Source: Paramecium tetraurelia
Lineage: Eukaryota > Ciliophora > Oligohymenophorea > Peniculida > Parameciidae
Assembly (NCBI RefSeq): GCF_000165425.1
Contig: NW_001799642.1
Location: 1-64,000 of the forward strand
Length of the DNA: 64,000 bases
Direction of reading: 5' to 3'
In this document: positions 45,581 through 59,429 of the stretch, one piece after another
Numbering within the stretch: the stretch's first letter is position 1
Layout: every line of letters starts with the position of its first letter
Program-made: the position numbers and the translations under genes
Notes under the pieces: model-generated
The model's input: only the letters and a program-made list of their open reading frames with translations
Databases searched by the model: none
What the model was told of the DNA's origin: nothing

Positions 45581-48500
45581 ATGATTACATAACAACAAAC
45601 ATTTTGCTTGTTATTTCTAATCATAAATTGCATATCAGCATAGAAGCCTTGTGGTCTATATATATTTGATGAGGTTGGATGTGTCTCATCAACTTATGAA
45701 AAATGTAATGTAATTTGAAATCAAAAAGGTTCTTGGAATGACTTCTTGAGTGCCTGTTAGGCAACAGAATCAAACAACATTGGTTGCTCAGTCACACTCA
45801 ATAGATTAGCGTGCATTAATTAATTGCAATATCCTAATTAGGATTGGGCATATTGTAAAAACTTCTATAATATATTAGGTCGGTTTTCTGGATATTGTCG
45901 TGAAATAACAAGTTCGACATCTTGTTCTTCGAATCTTTCGAAGCCAGCATGTTTGGCTGTAGTGGGAAAACCGTGTCAATGGTAAGGATTTTGTTTGGAC
46001 ATGACAGCCTCACAATTTTAGGAGTCATTGGCCAAAGCTTAAAATGACCCTACCTTTATGAACCAAGCCAATATCTCAATATGTCAATCAATCGCTGGAA
46101 TTTCAGTTGTACATCAATCTAGTGCTTTCCCTTACATAGTTTAACTTATTGATAAATATGGTTCGGATAATGTTATGTTAAGCAAATATAAGGCAATGCT
46201 GGCCATTCCAGGATGCCTTGAAGTGGATGTTAATTTGTTGAATCTATTAACTTGTTCTGCTGCTGGTTTGAATTCAGCTGCTTGTAAAAATATCTCAACG
46301 CCAGGATCTAAATGTAAATTTTAGAATGGTTAATGTATCAACGTAACAGACTTTTAAAACCTATCTTGCCAAGATAATATTAATAAGGAAGCATGTCTCA
46401 GTGTGACAAATATCAAATAGCCATGTTATTGGAGTAACGGATGCTAACTATATACTGGGAAGGCAGATTGTAGTGTTAAAATTCAACCAGTCTCTCCATC
46501 TTTTTGTGCTGCAATTAATTACGTGGACAAATCGGGAAATGATTAAGAATGTTTCTATTATCAAAAAAAATAAAAATGCAGTGAATTGTGTAGAGCCAAG
46601 TCACTCCAATCAAATACAAGTCAAAAAAGTTGTAATTCTTCAAGTTATAATTGTGTCTATCAAAACAGCTCATGTCTATTTAAAAATGTAAAATCTTAAT
46701 GCGGATTGCTTGGATAAAATCAATTTTCTTGTATGAATGTTAGTGAAAATTGCCAATTCGTAAATGGAATTTGTAGATAGATTGCTGATTTATCAACTGT
46801 TAAATGCGGGGATAATCTTAATTAACAAGCATGTTAGAATATAGTTGCTGTTGGATAAGTGTGTAAATATGATAAAACTGAAAAAAAATGTAAAGTATTA
46901 AAACTAGATTTTTACGAAACATGTGAAAACCTAAAATTTGTAAATGAGAACGCATGTAGAAGAATTACTGACTCTGCATGTTACTGGGTAGATGGAAGTT
47001 GCAAAGTACCCGTTGCCAAAGTTAGTTGTACAGCTAGAGGATTGAATAGGATTGCCTGTTTATAGAGTAATATGGGACCATGTCAATGGAGTAAAGAAGC
47101 TGGAATGTGTTAGAGTGTAAATGTTATTGAAAATTAAACATCTTGTGAATCGTTAAAATTAGTGAATGAATTTGCTTGCAGAATGGTTTCATTCAAGAGT
47201 GGTGTATAAGAAGAACATTGTAAATATAATGAAAATACTTACTAATGCTAATTATTTCCTAAGGAATTAGTAGCTCCTTTTACAATCAATTGTCTCACCT
47301 AAGGCTTAAATAAAAGAGGGTGTTTGGATGTATTAGATCCAACAGTAGCTTGCAAATGGACTAGTTAAGGATGTACAAAACTAACATCTGTGACTTCGGC
47401 ATGTTCAGGATTAGTTAATGTAACTGCCAAAGCTTGTGCTTTAATCACAGGAGAAGTGTGTGGGTATGATGATGAATAGACTAAATGCACTACAAGTATT
47501 AAAAAGAATGCGGCTAGTTGCACTAAATTAGAAGCTAAGGATAGTGTTTTGAATGGAAATGCATGTGCTTTCATAGAACCAGCTGGTGATTTAGCCTGTT
47601 ATTTCGATGCTGTAAATTTGTCATGTAGTCCAGCTGCAACATAATTGAACAAAATTAAATGTAGTGATTCATTCCCTAATAAATTTGCTTGTCTCTCAAT
47701 TACTACTCCAGGACAAAGATGCTAGTGGAATACTTTAAAAAGATTATGTGAAGACATTAAGATGCCATCGTATGAATCATGCGAAGATATAACAGATGTT
47801 AATGATAACTCTTGCGTTGGATATGAGAATGATGTAGAATATTACATAGGCGAATCTTCTTTTTGTACCAAACCTAGTAATACTGACACTAAAAATAAAT
47901 GCAAATTATATGTCCCAGCAGGAGGTGACGAGGCCACTTGTTTCTCAGGAAAGTTTCCAAATTTGCATGCTTGCGTTGCAAAAACTACTGGATAGAATTG
48001 CTATTTTGATACTAACTTATTTTAATGTAAAGTATTAGCAGATGCTGATAAACCTACAATACTAGACTAAATACTGTGTAAACAAGCAAATCAAGATCTA
48101 TGTCCATTGGTTACAACAAATGATTAAAATTGCTAATGGGAAAGTACAGAAAAGAAATGTTACAATCCAGATAAGTGCAGTGAAGCATCTACAGCAGTAG
48201 CTTGCCAAGCTGTTACTTAACCTTGTGTATTTATTGAAAATAAATGTATTCTAATTAAAAGTGCAAATGCTAAAAATTATAAATGCACAGATGCTAATAA
48301 TAATGAGAAAGCATGCTATCAAGTTGCAGGAGAATCTTGTAAATTTACTGGTGGAGTATGTACTTCATTAACATAAGATCTTGAAAATGATACTTGTACA
48401 ACATACACGGACAAGGTGAATGCAGTAGCTTGTGCAAAAATAAAAAAGGAAGGGGAGAAATGCAAATATGATAAAACTACTAACAAATGCATTTCAGCTG

Positions 48501-51500
48501 CATCTTCTTTGTATGGTGAATGCAATATTGGATAAAATAATGAAAATTGCTTACAAGAGAACAGTTGTGAATTTACTGAGACAGAAACAGTCAAAGATGG
48601 AGAAAGTACTGTAGAAAAAGAAGTTTTTTAATGTAAAAAGATAGACAGTTCTTGTTAGTATGCTCTAACAAGTGATGCTTGTATGCAGGTGCAATATTGG
48701 TGCGTTTGGGACATAGCTAAAAGTTCTTGTCTAATAGCACCTGATGTTGAATGTTTAGAATATAATGATCCTAATTTTTAATATAGTTCATATACTTGTG
48801 GAAGTGTATCGGCATCTGTTGATACCAAAATATGTTCATAAAATGAAACTTCAAAAAAATGCGAAGAAATAGTGGCTGTTAGTTGCAAATCTGCTTCAGA
48901 TGACATAGATTGTAAGATTGTTAAGGCTGATTGCAAATTTGAAAAAGCCAAATGTGTGTCAAATCTGGTGAAGGCAAAATAATGTTCAGATAATTTTACT
49001 CAATATGCTTGTTTGACAGGTTCACTTTATTGCCAATGGGTTGATAGTACATGCCAAGATTACAAATATGAAATTGAAATTAAATGCGTTTCAGATTCTA
49101 TACCAGAGGAAGATGTTGAGGCGGTAATCTCAGCTGAACTATGTTATTGGTATGGCTGCTATTTGAAAAAAGAAACCTTGAAATGTACTTAAGATACAAG
49201 TGTACCCACTGAATGTACGGAAGCAGTATCACCTTTTGGATGTAAGTCTCTTCCAGATGAAAAACACTGTTATTGGGACATTGATTCAAATTGTAAATAA
49301 TTGACCGATCTCTCTTAAGCTAAATATCTCACTCTCAAATAAGTGGCTAACTCTCGAAGAACCTTATGTTTATCACCTCAAAATGAAGGAGAGTTGACTG
49401 AATGGTGGGATGGAGAATGCTATTCAGTTGATTCCAACCTCTCAAAATGTGAAGATGACATTAACATCCGAGCTTGTGAAGCAGTATTGAGAGATGACCC
49501 TATTCAATTGTGTATTTACAAGGACAATAAATGCAAATATGCTGATCCATTGACAGCTCTTTGTACAGAGACTATAAATGTTTTCACATGTGTTGCCATC
49601 ACAACAGCAGGGTAGTTCTGTGTATGGCTGGGATAGTAATGTTCAGCATTACAGGATGATGGATTCCCTCTTGGGAAATATTCAAATGTGAATGCAAACA
49701 CATGCACAAAAACATACACTATTGATGGATAACCAAATAGTAAAATAACTAATCCGATTGGTGTTAAATTTGGAACTGATGGTTGTATATAATCAGATCC
49801 CTTATCTGATTTATGCAGCACTCCTGGTTTAAATTATTACGGATGTTTGTAAACAAAGGCTGGAGCATGTACTTGGAATGGATCTAAATGTGTTCCTTTT
49901 ACTTAATTCAATGGAAAGACAAAGTGTTCTGATTATCTAAAGGTATCTGCTGGTGTTTGTGAATAAGTACCTACTTTAAAATGTACCTGGAAAAATTATA
50001 ATTGTATCGATGCAACAAATTAATTACTATGCACAGACAGTTTGAGTTAAGAAGCATGTGTTTCATTGAATACAAACTCATGCTAATGGCTTAATAATAA
50101 ATGCTAGATTTAGAATATAATTGCTGGTGTCACTTCTTGTGGAGATTCAAGCACATTTTCAACTGCTGAATATTCTTCAGTGATGAGTTGTCAATAGGTT
50201 TCATTCGGAGGATTACCTTGCAGACATACAGGAAAAGGATGCACTACTCAGATTGATCTGTTAGTTGCCAAATGTAACACTCCAGGCCTAAATGATATTG
50301 CATGTACGATGATCACTTTAGAAAAATGTATCTATCTGAATGGGTAATGCTAAGTTTATGAACCAACATCATCCCAATGCAGATAATTGGTTAATGTATC
50401 TCCTCAAGTGTGTGCAGAAATATCAGATTCCACACAGCTTTGCAAGTTTAGCAAATTAAATAATAAATGTGTTTCTGTCTACAATTATGATCTGTGTTCT
50501 AGTTCAGGAATCAATGAATTTGGATGTAATTCAATAGGTGTATGCAAATGGCATAAGGATGAGAAATATTGTACATGCTCATCCGTTCTATCAGGAGTGA
50601 GATTTTGTGCAGATTTTGATTATCCTACTTGTAAAGTCCAAACATAGTAGTGTTTATGGGATGATACTTCTTAGAAATGTAGAGCCAAACTCTGTTCAGA
50701 CTTATCGTCATCCAATTGTAACAATGCTACCATGAATAATCAACATTGTTATTTAACATCCAAGGGCACTTGTCATGGAGCCAAAACATGCAATGATGTT
50801 AGAACCGTTAATGATTGTACTAAATACTTAATAAATGGACAATACTGTCAACCATATGTCAATGATGTTTGCAGAACCAAATAATGCGTCGATAACTTAA
50901 CAGACTCTTCATGTAGTGGATCCTGCTATTGGACTGGTACTTATTGTGCTTAGAGATTATGCTAAACATTCACTAAAAAAGAATAATGCTCAGGCACTTA
51001 TGAAGATGGCACTTGCTTCTGGTTTAATTCATTATGTGTTGGCTTAGATTCTTGTTATAAATTGTAGACATATTATGATAATACTGAAAATTTGAAAAAG
51101 GATTGTAATGCGGCCTCGATCTTAGGAAATCAATGCTATTGGTAATTGGCATATCAATATGCAGATTCATATGAATGCTCTCACAATTAGTGCAAGTATT
51201 GTTATTATTGATTTATTAGACCTCTGGGATCGAGCAAAATTAATTGCGTTGGAACTGAAATCAGCAATTATGTATGTATACTGTCTTAGGATTTCCAATG
51301 TATGAGATGCGAAGATGTTGCGGATAAATGCGAATGCTCAAAATACAGTGGAAATTGCTATTACAGTAACAATAAGTGTAATTCGATTCAATGTGCTTAG
51401 TATGTTGAGGACTCTTGTGGTATGATCAGTTTTTGTATGTTTTTAGCCTTGTTCCCTGACAAATGTATCTGGCATGCTGGATCGAAGATGTGTTTGATTA

Positions 51501-51721
51501 TTTGTGCTAAGTTGGATGAGAAGAGTTGCGAGGCCAGACAAACTGCCACGTCTCAGTGTTACTGGGATGCAAAACTTGAAAGATGCAATTCTGGAGTTCC
51601 CAGCAAGATTGTTATTGACACTGTGTCTCCACAAATCGAAGCTGCCAATATCACAATCACAATTTCATCTTCATATTCACACCTAGTCATGATCATTATT
51701 GGATTATATTTATCGTATTGA
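45581..51721 (+). CDS. Immobilization-antigen-type GPI surface protein
   Basis: 2021 residues, introns 45705-45728 (24 nt), 51196-51219 (24 nt) and 51420-51446 (27 nt). Signal peptide (MITQQQTFCLLFLIINCISA), then ~30 cysteine-periodic units of 60-80 residues with recurring CQW/CYW, CxW-x-x-x-x-x-C and NxxACxxI patterns, typical of Paramecium surface antigens. The C-terminus has a small-residue cleavage region then LVMIIIGLYLSY, a GPI-attachment signal. Such proteins coat cell and cilia and are expressed one serotype at a time. No strict tandem central repeat is seen. Antisense open frames are shadows of its codon pattern. Intact. Confidence 0.94.
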
Positions 51722-51959
51722 CAATTTATATGTATATATTATATCCAATCCTGTAAAATTAAATCATTGAATTTTATTTAAGTCAAAAGGCTTGCTGTCT
51801 TGATGCTTATTTTTTTTCTATTGTCCCTTCTTTCTGTTCATGAGCTGATTACCCAATGGAGACTCAAGCTTAATATTAATATTCAGTTATTTCTTACATC
51901 TTCCTATATTTACAAATCCGCTTAATATTGACTGTCATCCTAAAACTATTACTCTACAT

Positions 51960-52222
51960 TCATAACGAATTATTACACTCCGAATTTGGTGCTCCTCTCA
52001 ATAGGATTATTATGGCCTCAGCCAATTCAAGTTCTGTATCACTCTTTGGATATTGTTTTAAAAGATCATATATTCCTTGATGCTCTTCCAAAACGAACTC
52101 TAACATCACTATTTACTCTTACATTTCAAAGTGCACTTCTCCAGTTGTGTGATCATGTTCAGCCTATTCATTTCATTGATTAGATAAAGCAATTTTGCTG
52201 ATGGTTATTCAAAATGGTCCAT
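51960..52222 (-). CDS. Small helical protein, 79 residues
   Basis: One 23 nt intron (52100-52122), after which the frame closes exactly. Sequence is highly protein-like: MDHFEQPSAKLLYLINEMNR, LEEHQGIYDLLKQYPKSDTE, LELAEAIIILLRGAP. All-alpha, acidic, no signal or membrane segment; no family recognised. It lies convergent to the surface antigen gene. Confidence 0.68.
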
Positions 52223-52681
52223 ATTAAATATATATTAATTATATTAATATATTTTATAGATTTAAAACATTCTTATGAAAACAAATAATCTATTGGATAC
52301 TTTTCACCCTCTATTACATTATGGAAACTTCCCTTATTTCGAGTAGGCTAATAATTAGATGAGGCAATAAGAATAAATAATTTGATTAATCATTAACTCA
52401 TCTAAATAGGGAGTTCTAAAAAAATCAAATCACTCCTTTAAAGGAGGTGGCTTTTTTGCTTAATATTACAAATTTTAAATATTTCAAATATTTCCAATAT
52501 GTCTTGTCTTCATTAAAATATAAATGAATCTTTTTTTAACAATCACTTCCTTCCCCCCCCATATTATCTATTGTTTGGATTAATTAGTGCTCATGAATTC
52601 TGATGAAAAAACTCAACTTTAGTTACATGCCTTTTGTTGTGTATTTTCATAAAATAAATTTTAATAAAACATAATATAAAA
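52223..52681. other. Divergent intergenic region
   Basis: 459 bp between divergent starts. Contains the perfect palindrome CTCCTTTAAAGGAG at about 52434 flanked by A- and T-runs, and a C8 run near 52553. No gene. Probably two promoters. Confidence 0.45.
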
Positions 52682-55626
52682 ATGAAAACTTACGAATTTG
52701 AGTTGAATAATAAGAGGAATGTTTAAAGAGAAGAACTCTTCATTTTGACAATAGTTGAGAGGGTCTTGGCTGGTTTCTTATCGTCAATATCTTTTGTTGA
52801 TCAAGCCTAATTTTGTGAATTGTTATCGAGGAAGCAAAAGGAAAAAAAGTCAATTCAAGCATTACATCTGTAGATCTTGGGAACAATCAAGCGAAATCTG
52901 TTGAAGAACTAATCACCAATCAAAGATCATAAAACAAATTACGAAATCAGAACTGTTGTGTCTTAATCAATCGATTCAAGAAAAAACTATATTTGTTTAT
53001 CTAGTAAGAAGAAGCAAGACAATAAAGAACAGCAAACTACTGAAATAGAGACTCAGTTCTATGCACAACCCCAATCAGTTAAAAGTAGAAGATTTAGATT
53101 AGACAAAGCGAGTAATCAAGATGGTAGGTTGCTAACCAATGGAAGTTATCAATAAAATGACTCAACAACAACAAGAGCTATCAACCCATTTTAACTGAAT
53201 AGTCCCAATAGTACTCAAGCTGATAACCAACTAAAAGATTTGTCGATTTAAAAATAGTTCACATCTATCGACAGTAATTTTAAGATTAGAAATCTGAAGC
53301 CCACTATCAACATAGTAAGTTAAGATGGAGAAATAGAAAAATAAGTGAATTACAAAAGCAATTTCAATTAATAATAATAAATAAAAGGAATTACAAGTAA
53401 TCAAAATATTGCATAAAAACAGAATCAACCTTATTTAGAACCTTAACTGAATTAATAATCTACAAATGGATAATCAAAGGCAGAAATTTTAGAAACTAAT
53501 TTAATAAATGAATCAATTAATCCATAGGCTTAGAGTTATTCGAGAAAATAATCTTAAAATCTTCCTATGGGAAGTGATTCGAGTAAAATGGATTTAAAAG
53601 AGAAATTGTAAAAATATTATAGTAACGATGATGATTTCAGTTCATCAAGAAGACCTATGACTCAGAGTGATAGATTAAAGCAGATAACATATGGCACTCA
53701 CACAGAGTTACCATATTTGGGTAAGGATGGTAAATAGAAGCAATAGACTATTCAGAGTGCAAAATGTTTAGATAAAAATTAAGAGCAAGTGTATTTAAAG
53801 CAGAGCAAATAAGATAAAATTAAACAATAATAGAAATCTGAAAAGTAGGATGAATAGAGCAACCCTTTGATGAGTTTGAAGGCTGATGAAATTGAAAAGA
53901 AAACTGCATTTCTATCCCCTCCTTAATCTTCTCGAACATTACAATCAGGAAAATCAACGAAAACAAAATTAAAAACAGTATAATCAAATGAACAAAAAAT
54001 AGCAGAGATCCAATAATATCATTAATAAAATTCTACATCTAAGGAGGAATCTCAAATATCATTATTAGATTAATCCTTGCACAAATAAGAGAATGTGCAC
54101 TCTCATTTTACTCCTATCAGACCTGCTACTACTCATATTGAGGCCAATACACAATAATAAGATTACCCATAATTTTAGACCCATGATAACATAGATTAAT
54201 AATCATAAAAGTATCAATAAACATAATTGATGCAATAAATAAGTATGACATCAATTATGCATGATGATGAACATAACTCAAATATGAGTCAATAAATTAA
54301 TATATAAGTAAATTAATGCGAACCTACATAAAACACAAACAATGTCATTGTTGAAGAATCAATAGAATGCTCTCCTATGTAGAGAATGCCTAATCAATAA
54401 CATGCGATACCATCTTTCAATCATCTAAAATTGGAAGACCAAAAACAACCAAGTGCATCTTAAATTCACTCTTAGCAAAGACAACAAATTTCTCCATCAG
54501 ATAGAAATTAACCATCACATTCGTAAATACCGTTACAATAAAATCAATATTCAATCAATTCAACTTAATCGAGGATGTTGATTCCAATTAATAATACTTA
54601 AAATAGTGCTAAAAACACTAGATCAACAACTAAATAAAAGTCTCAATTGAGAGAGCAACAATAATAGCAATAATAAAGATCAGATGAGAGTTAGCCTGAA
54701 AGCAAATTAACAATAGAATCGTCTTAAGGGGAAAAGTCAAATAGATCTAAGGCAGTCAAAAATGCAAAGCAACTCAAGTTACCTGTTGCAGCAGCTGCGT
54801 TGAATTTTGCAAGGAGGAAATCCTCCAATTAGAACTCTCCTCATGATGTATGATTTAGTTTAATTTAAATTAGCCAAAAAAGATGGAATAACTAGACAAG
54901 GAGAGGCAAAGATAAATGGAATATTAGAAGTAACTTGAAAAGATGAAATATGAAAGGGAATTAATGGAGCAATATAAGATTCCTGATAACATGCCGTTAT
55001 CGTAAAAGAGGGCTATTATTGAATAGTTGATTAACCAATTAGAATCAATTGCAGATCAAGATGTGAAATATTAGATTATGCTATGTATCACATATTATGT
55101 TATTTGTTTAGACAAGCAACGATAAGAATAGATTTAAAATGCTGCCAAACAAGAATTAGTATTTAGTCGTAGTTTGGATAATTGTTATGAAGAATTGGGT
55201 CATCTTTCAGAATAAAAGCTGAAAATATTGGGAAAGGACGATTTAAATAAGATTTAGTTTTTAAAATTCGAAGATTAAGTGTAAACATCTTTTCCAGGTT
55301 AGCAAAAGGCCTTTTCATAAGATATCAATTCTCCTATAAAAAAGAATTTGAAATTTCTTAGTAAATTGGACCCTGTGGAAATAGAAAAGTAAATGAATAG
55401 AATCAAAGAATTCAAGTAGGAAACAGAAATGTTGAGATTTTTCTAATCCTTCAATTCTTAATATGACAAAGAAGTAATATAAAAAGTTATTTAAAGGTTA
55501 ATCAATGCGATCTTGACTTCCCAACTGAAAAAGATAGATAATACTCAGTGGATCATTAAAGAGGAATATTACCCAAGACTACTTATAAGAGGAAAAAAAC
55601 TAAGAAATAAAGCACAAAATTAATGA
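52682..55626 (+). CDS. Large Gln/Ser-rich protein with C-terminal coiled coils
   Basis: 963 residues, introns 54848-54873 (26 nt) and 55085-55111 (27 nt). A compact N-terminal ~90 residues (ELFILTIVERVLAGFLSSIS, LSRKQKEKKSIQALHLQILG) may be a folded helical domain. Residues ~100-720 are low-complexity, Gln/Ser/Asn-rich and likely disordered, with polyQ encoded by TAA/TAG. The last 240 are charged coiled coil (KKMEQLDKERQRQMEYQKQL, EIEKQMNRIKEFKQETEMLR). No catalytic motif or family recognised; layout suggests a structural or scaffold protein, perhaps cytoskeletal. Confidence 0.75.
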
Positions 55627-55902
55627 TAAGTACTTACAGATTAGATCCTAAGAAATTAGACACATTATTGCAAGCAACTGACAAAATAAAGTCAGTTGGC
55701 TAATTTTTATTATGATTATAGATTATTCTCAGTATACAATATAATGTTATAAAACACAATATAATTTTTGATTTCATTAACTAATGATTATTCTCAGAAT
55801 TTTCGATCTATTAAAAGTTCAACATAAACTTGATTAACAATTCATAGATTATCCTTATAAATTTACAACTAAATATTAGCAATATCTTATTGAATAATAA
55901 AA

Positions 55903-57098
55903 ATGAGAAATTTAAAATATCTTATTTTTCCATTCCTTTATAAATCTTCATTGCTTAAATTATCTACTCAGAGTCGATAAGATTCTTATTCAAAAGTCTA
56001 TAACAATTAGAAATAATATAAGGTTGAGTAAGAATTTGCACAATATTCATAAGACCAGAAACAATAGTCTTTAGTGGTAATTCTAATACTATGTTGGCTA
56101 AGGAAGTGGCATAATGTTTGGGAATACAACTTGGGAAAGCAATGATGTAGAGATTTTCTGATGGAGAATGCAACATTTAGGTTAAATTATTTAAGATGGT
56201 TAGGTTTTAGATAACGTAAGAGGAAGAAATGTATTTATCATTTAATCGACATGTCCTCCCGTAAATGAGAATCTAGTTGAATTATTTTTATTTATAAGTG
56301 CATTAAGAAGAGCATCTGTGAAGAAAATTACAGTCATCCTTCCTTATTACGGATATTCAAGATAGGACCACAAATTAGAGAAAACTTAATCTATAGCAGC
56401 TGCAGATATTGCTAGGATGTTAGAATAGACTGGAATAGATCATCTTGTTTCAATTGATTTACATCGAGGACAAATTTAAGGTGCGTTTTCCACTAATGTA
56501 CCTGTAGACAATATTAGCCCATACATCACGCTCATTCATGAATTAAACAATAATCCTTTATAATTAAGTCCCCCAAACTAACTGACTTTAGTTTCTCCTG
56601 ATTTTAATGGGGTCTCAAGAGCAAAGAAAGTTCAGGATTAATTATCAATAGCCTTCCCTAATCTCAAGACAAGTAAGAATCAATTAGTATCACTTAAAAG
56701 AACTGGCCATGATCTATAAATCTAAGCATCCAGTTGCTGAAGCAGAAATTAGTCTAGTCGGAGAAGTTAATGGCAGAAATTGCTTAATAATCGATGACAT
56801 AGTAGATTCAGGAAGTACCCTAAGTAGAGCGGCTGATATCCTAAAAAGGGAAGGAGCTAAATCGGTTATGGCATATGCTACTCATCCAGTTTTTTCAGGA
56901 AGAGCTGCATTGAATTTAGGAATTTCAAATTTATCAAAGATTTACATAACTGACACGATACAAGTCAAAGAATTGGATAAATAAATTTTACAAGACAAAT
57001 TGAGTGTTTTGAGTGTGGCACCTCTTTTAGCTGAAACAATATACAGACTTTAAAAAAGAGAGAGTTTGCATGAGCTGTTGGGTGCACATAATATTTGA
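55903..57098 (+). CDS. PRPS: Ribose-phosphate pyrophosphokinase (PRPP synthetase)
   Basis: 372 residues, introns 56028-56053, 56181-56203 and 56673-56700. Makes PRPP from ribose 5-phosphate and ATP for nucleotide synthesis. Seen: [55 protein letters not shown], the cation/active-site [13 protein letters not shown], and the PRPP loop [14 protein letters not shown]. The N-terminus ([20 protein letters not shown]) is an extension of ~50 residues that is basic and hydrophobic, suggesting mitochondrial or other organelle targeting. A longer insert (ELNNNPLQLSPPNQL) precedes the second half. Confidence 0.95.
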
Positions 57099-57108
57099 GT
57101 TTAAAAAT

Positions 57109-58761
57109 TCAATTTTATTGTTGATCTAAGCATTTTAATAATTCTGATTTTGCATTTTCTAGTAATTATTTCACTTCATTAACAGACTTATCTGTGTTGA
57201 ATCTCTGAATACACACGATCCCTTGATTTAATGCTTTCAGTATAAGTTATGCTTAATTTATCTAAACTTCAATGGTTTCTTATTACTTCAAATTATTGGC
57301 TTCTATTAATCTAAATTATAATATAATTTACTTATTGTTCTCATCAGGAATTTCAGGATTCTTGACATTTTAAAATATTTTGGGAGACTGGCTGACGTCT
57401 CTACTTCCTAGAAATGTAATCAGAAATTAATCCTAAAGCAGGGTTTGCTCAGGATTTGCAGATTACAACACATTTTTGATACTGAAAGCTGCTTGAATCA
57501 ATTAAGCTAAATTTTCTACAGGTGGGTATTTCAGAAACCTTTTCAAACATGCATTTGGATCGTCCTTCTCGAGAACTAATAATAATGTGTAACCAAGTAC
57601 TTTAATCTCGAACATAAACAAACATGGCTATGACAATACAATCAACTAATATAAGCCATTGCTTATCCTCAGTAAGGTAATAATCATAAAATATGGCATC
57701 CCAAACTTTCAAAGAGTCTTCAACATGAAATTCTCTTGTAAACATGCATCTAAATTAATATATTAATTAATAAATACCTAATCCATCTAACTAAGAATAC
57801 TGACAATTCAACATCCTAGACTTTTAAATGCTTGAATAATGTGATATCAATTATTTTCAACTATTGATCATAGATTTTCTAGATCCTATTCTATATTATA
57901 AGTTATTATTTCTTCTGACTTTCAGGAGTATGTTTAAACATATCCACATGAGCTACCATAATTTATTCAAATAATTAAAAGATGTCTTCTTCAGCATATT
58001 TGGTATCAAAGAATATGGCAATTTCCTTCTTATCATCACTATCCTCTAAGTTATTGAATCCTTAAGTCTCTGTAAAGTAGACCTCTATAACATTGGCTGC
58101 TAATTCATTCATCCCCTATCTATATGAGATCGTAGGGTTCTTAACACTCCATATAAACAAAATGTTCGACAATAAATTCTTGATCTTTAAGCTCTAAAAT
58201 AACTATTTATCTTAATGAGTTCTATCCACGTCCTTCTTTATTTCACTTTTTAAATGATTGATCTCGAAAAAGTTATTCCAAACCTTATTTAAGATTATAT
58301 CTATATTTACATTTTGTTTTTGCTATTCTTATTAATTTTATAATAAAGGGTTTCTTACACTTCTTTTAGATTCTTTCTTTGTTTCTACTTATAAATATTG
58401 TTTGCTCAAATTCTAATAATCTGATCTATTCTGATTGAGCTTGTTGATTTTCTCTTCCAAAGAGTCACTAATTTTGAAAATCCCTAAAAATAATCTCCAT
58501 ATGCTAAATCTTAATTTCATTGAACTTAAATGGCAATTTAATATCAATTCCTAAATCTCATTAAGATTCAGATTTTCATTCAGGATGTACTTTTTAAAAT
58601 TATTCAAATCAAATGCAGGTATAATGTCAGGTCTTATTAAATTATAACACTTACATGTTACTTGAATAATTAGATAAATCTAAATTAATTTAACCTTTCT
58701 TATTGTTCCTAGCTCCACTTATGAGTAAATCATCATCCTCTTCTCCAACATTATTGTTCAT
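57109..58761 (-). CDS. TBC-domain Rab GTPase-activating protein
   Basis: 518 residues, introns 58633-58654, 57750-57777, 57576-57600 and 57311-57331. The TBC signatures are present: DVDRTHQD (the R-D finger element), SYRQGMNELAA (dual-finger YxQ motif), DAEEDIF-like segment YAEEDIFQLFEQIM and FKHLKVQDVELSVFLVRWIR, followed by FHVEDSLKVWDAIF and the closing YPPVENLAQLIQAA. This is the TBC1D5-like arrangement, with an inserted acidic loop. Both catalytic Arg and Gln are kept, so it should act as an active RabGAP in endosomal or autophagic traffic. Confidence 0.9.
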
Positions 58762-58857
58762 TATTAAAAATTAATAATAGCTTGAAATGTGTTAAAATAT
58801 TAAATATTAAGAAATTTATACTACTAAAATAATAAAGTAAGTAACAATAATCTAATA

Positions 58858-59406
58858 ATGGGATAAGCTGTTCAGTAATTTGAGAAAGAACCCCTCTTAA
58901 AATAATATATCACTTAAAGGAATTAGAATTGCAACACTGTTCTAATAACATGAAAATGTAAAAACAATACGAGATTAATTAATATATGGAAATTCTAAAA
59001 GAATAGTAATAACAATTAAGAAAATTAATAAGAATGTTTTAATTAATAATAACAGAATTTTAAGGTGGAAGTACTTTATGTGATAATATACAACAATCTT
59101 GAAGTAATCATTCATAATTCTGAAAGTATTATTATGCTGACATAATTTCGATTATCAGGAGAATTTGTAATAATATAGAAAACATCTAAGGAGTTTCAAA
59201 TTATAATACTACTTTAATCAGACACTTTGATAAAAGATCTCAATTATTAGTTATTGTTATATTTGATTATATTAATTTAATTTATAAAACTGATTTTATA
59301 TAATCTTTTTAAATTTTACAATTAAATAATCAAAAGAGATAATAATTAAGAAATAGAAACATTTTATGCATTAATCAAGATATTTAAGTATTTGATTGAT
59401 ATCTGA
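58858..59406 (+). CDS. MGQ-starting gene interrupted by one in-frame TGA
   Basis: ATG 58858 opens MGQAVQQFEKEPLLKQYITQ, reaches TGA 58951-58953, then the same frame stays open for 150 codons (VEVLYVIIYNNLEVIIHNSE, FRLSGEFVIIQKTSKEFQII) to TGA 59404-59406. No GT...AG intron of normal size removes the internal TGA. MG-start suggests myristoylation. No family. It ends 23 bp before the next gene on the same strand. Nonsense-mutated gene, sequencing error, readthrough or two genes. Confidence 0.42.
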
Positions 59407-59429
59407 AATTTAATAATATTTGATTTAAA

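Noticed and set aside
45705..45728. Apparent nonsense TGA near the start of the surface antigen
   Set aside because: It lies inside a canonical 24 nt intron; splicing gives a continuous antigen frame.
45581..51721. Many minus- and off-frame open frames across the surface antigen
   Set aside because: They are shadows of a cysteine-rich gene with biased codons. The plus frame is continuous for 2021 codons with signal peptide and GPI signal.
52430..52450. Palindrome CTCCTTTAAAGGAG as a transcription terminator or mobile-element end
   Set aside because: It is short, has no target-site duplication or partner copy, and lies in a divergent promoter region; no support beyond symmetry.
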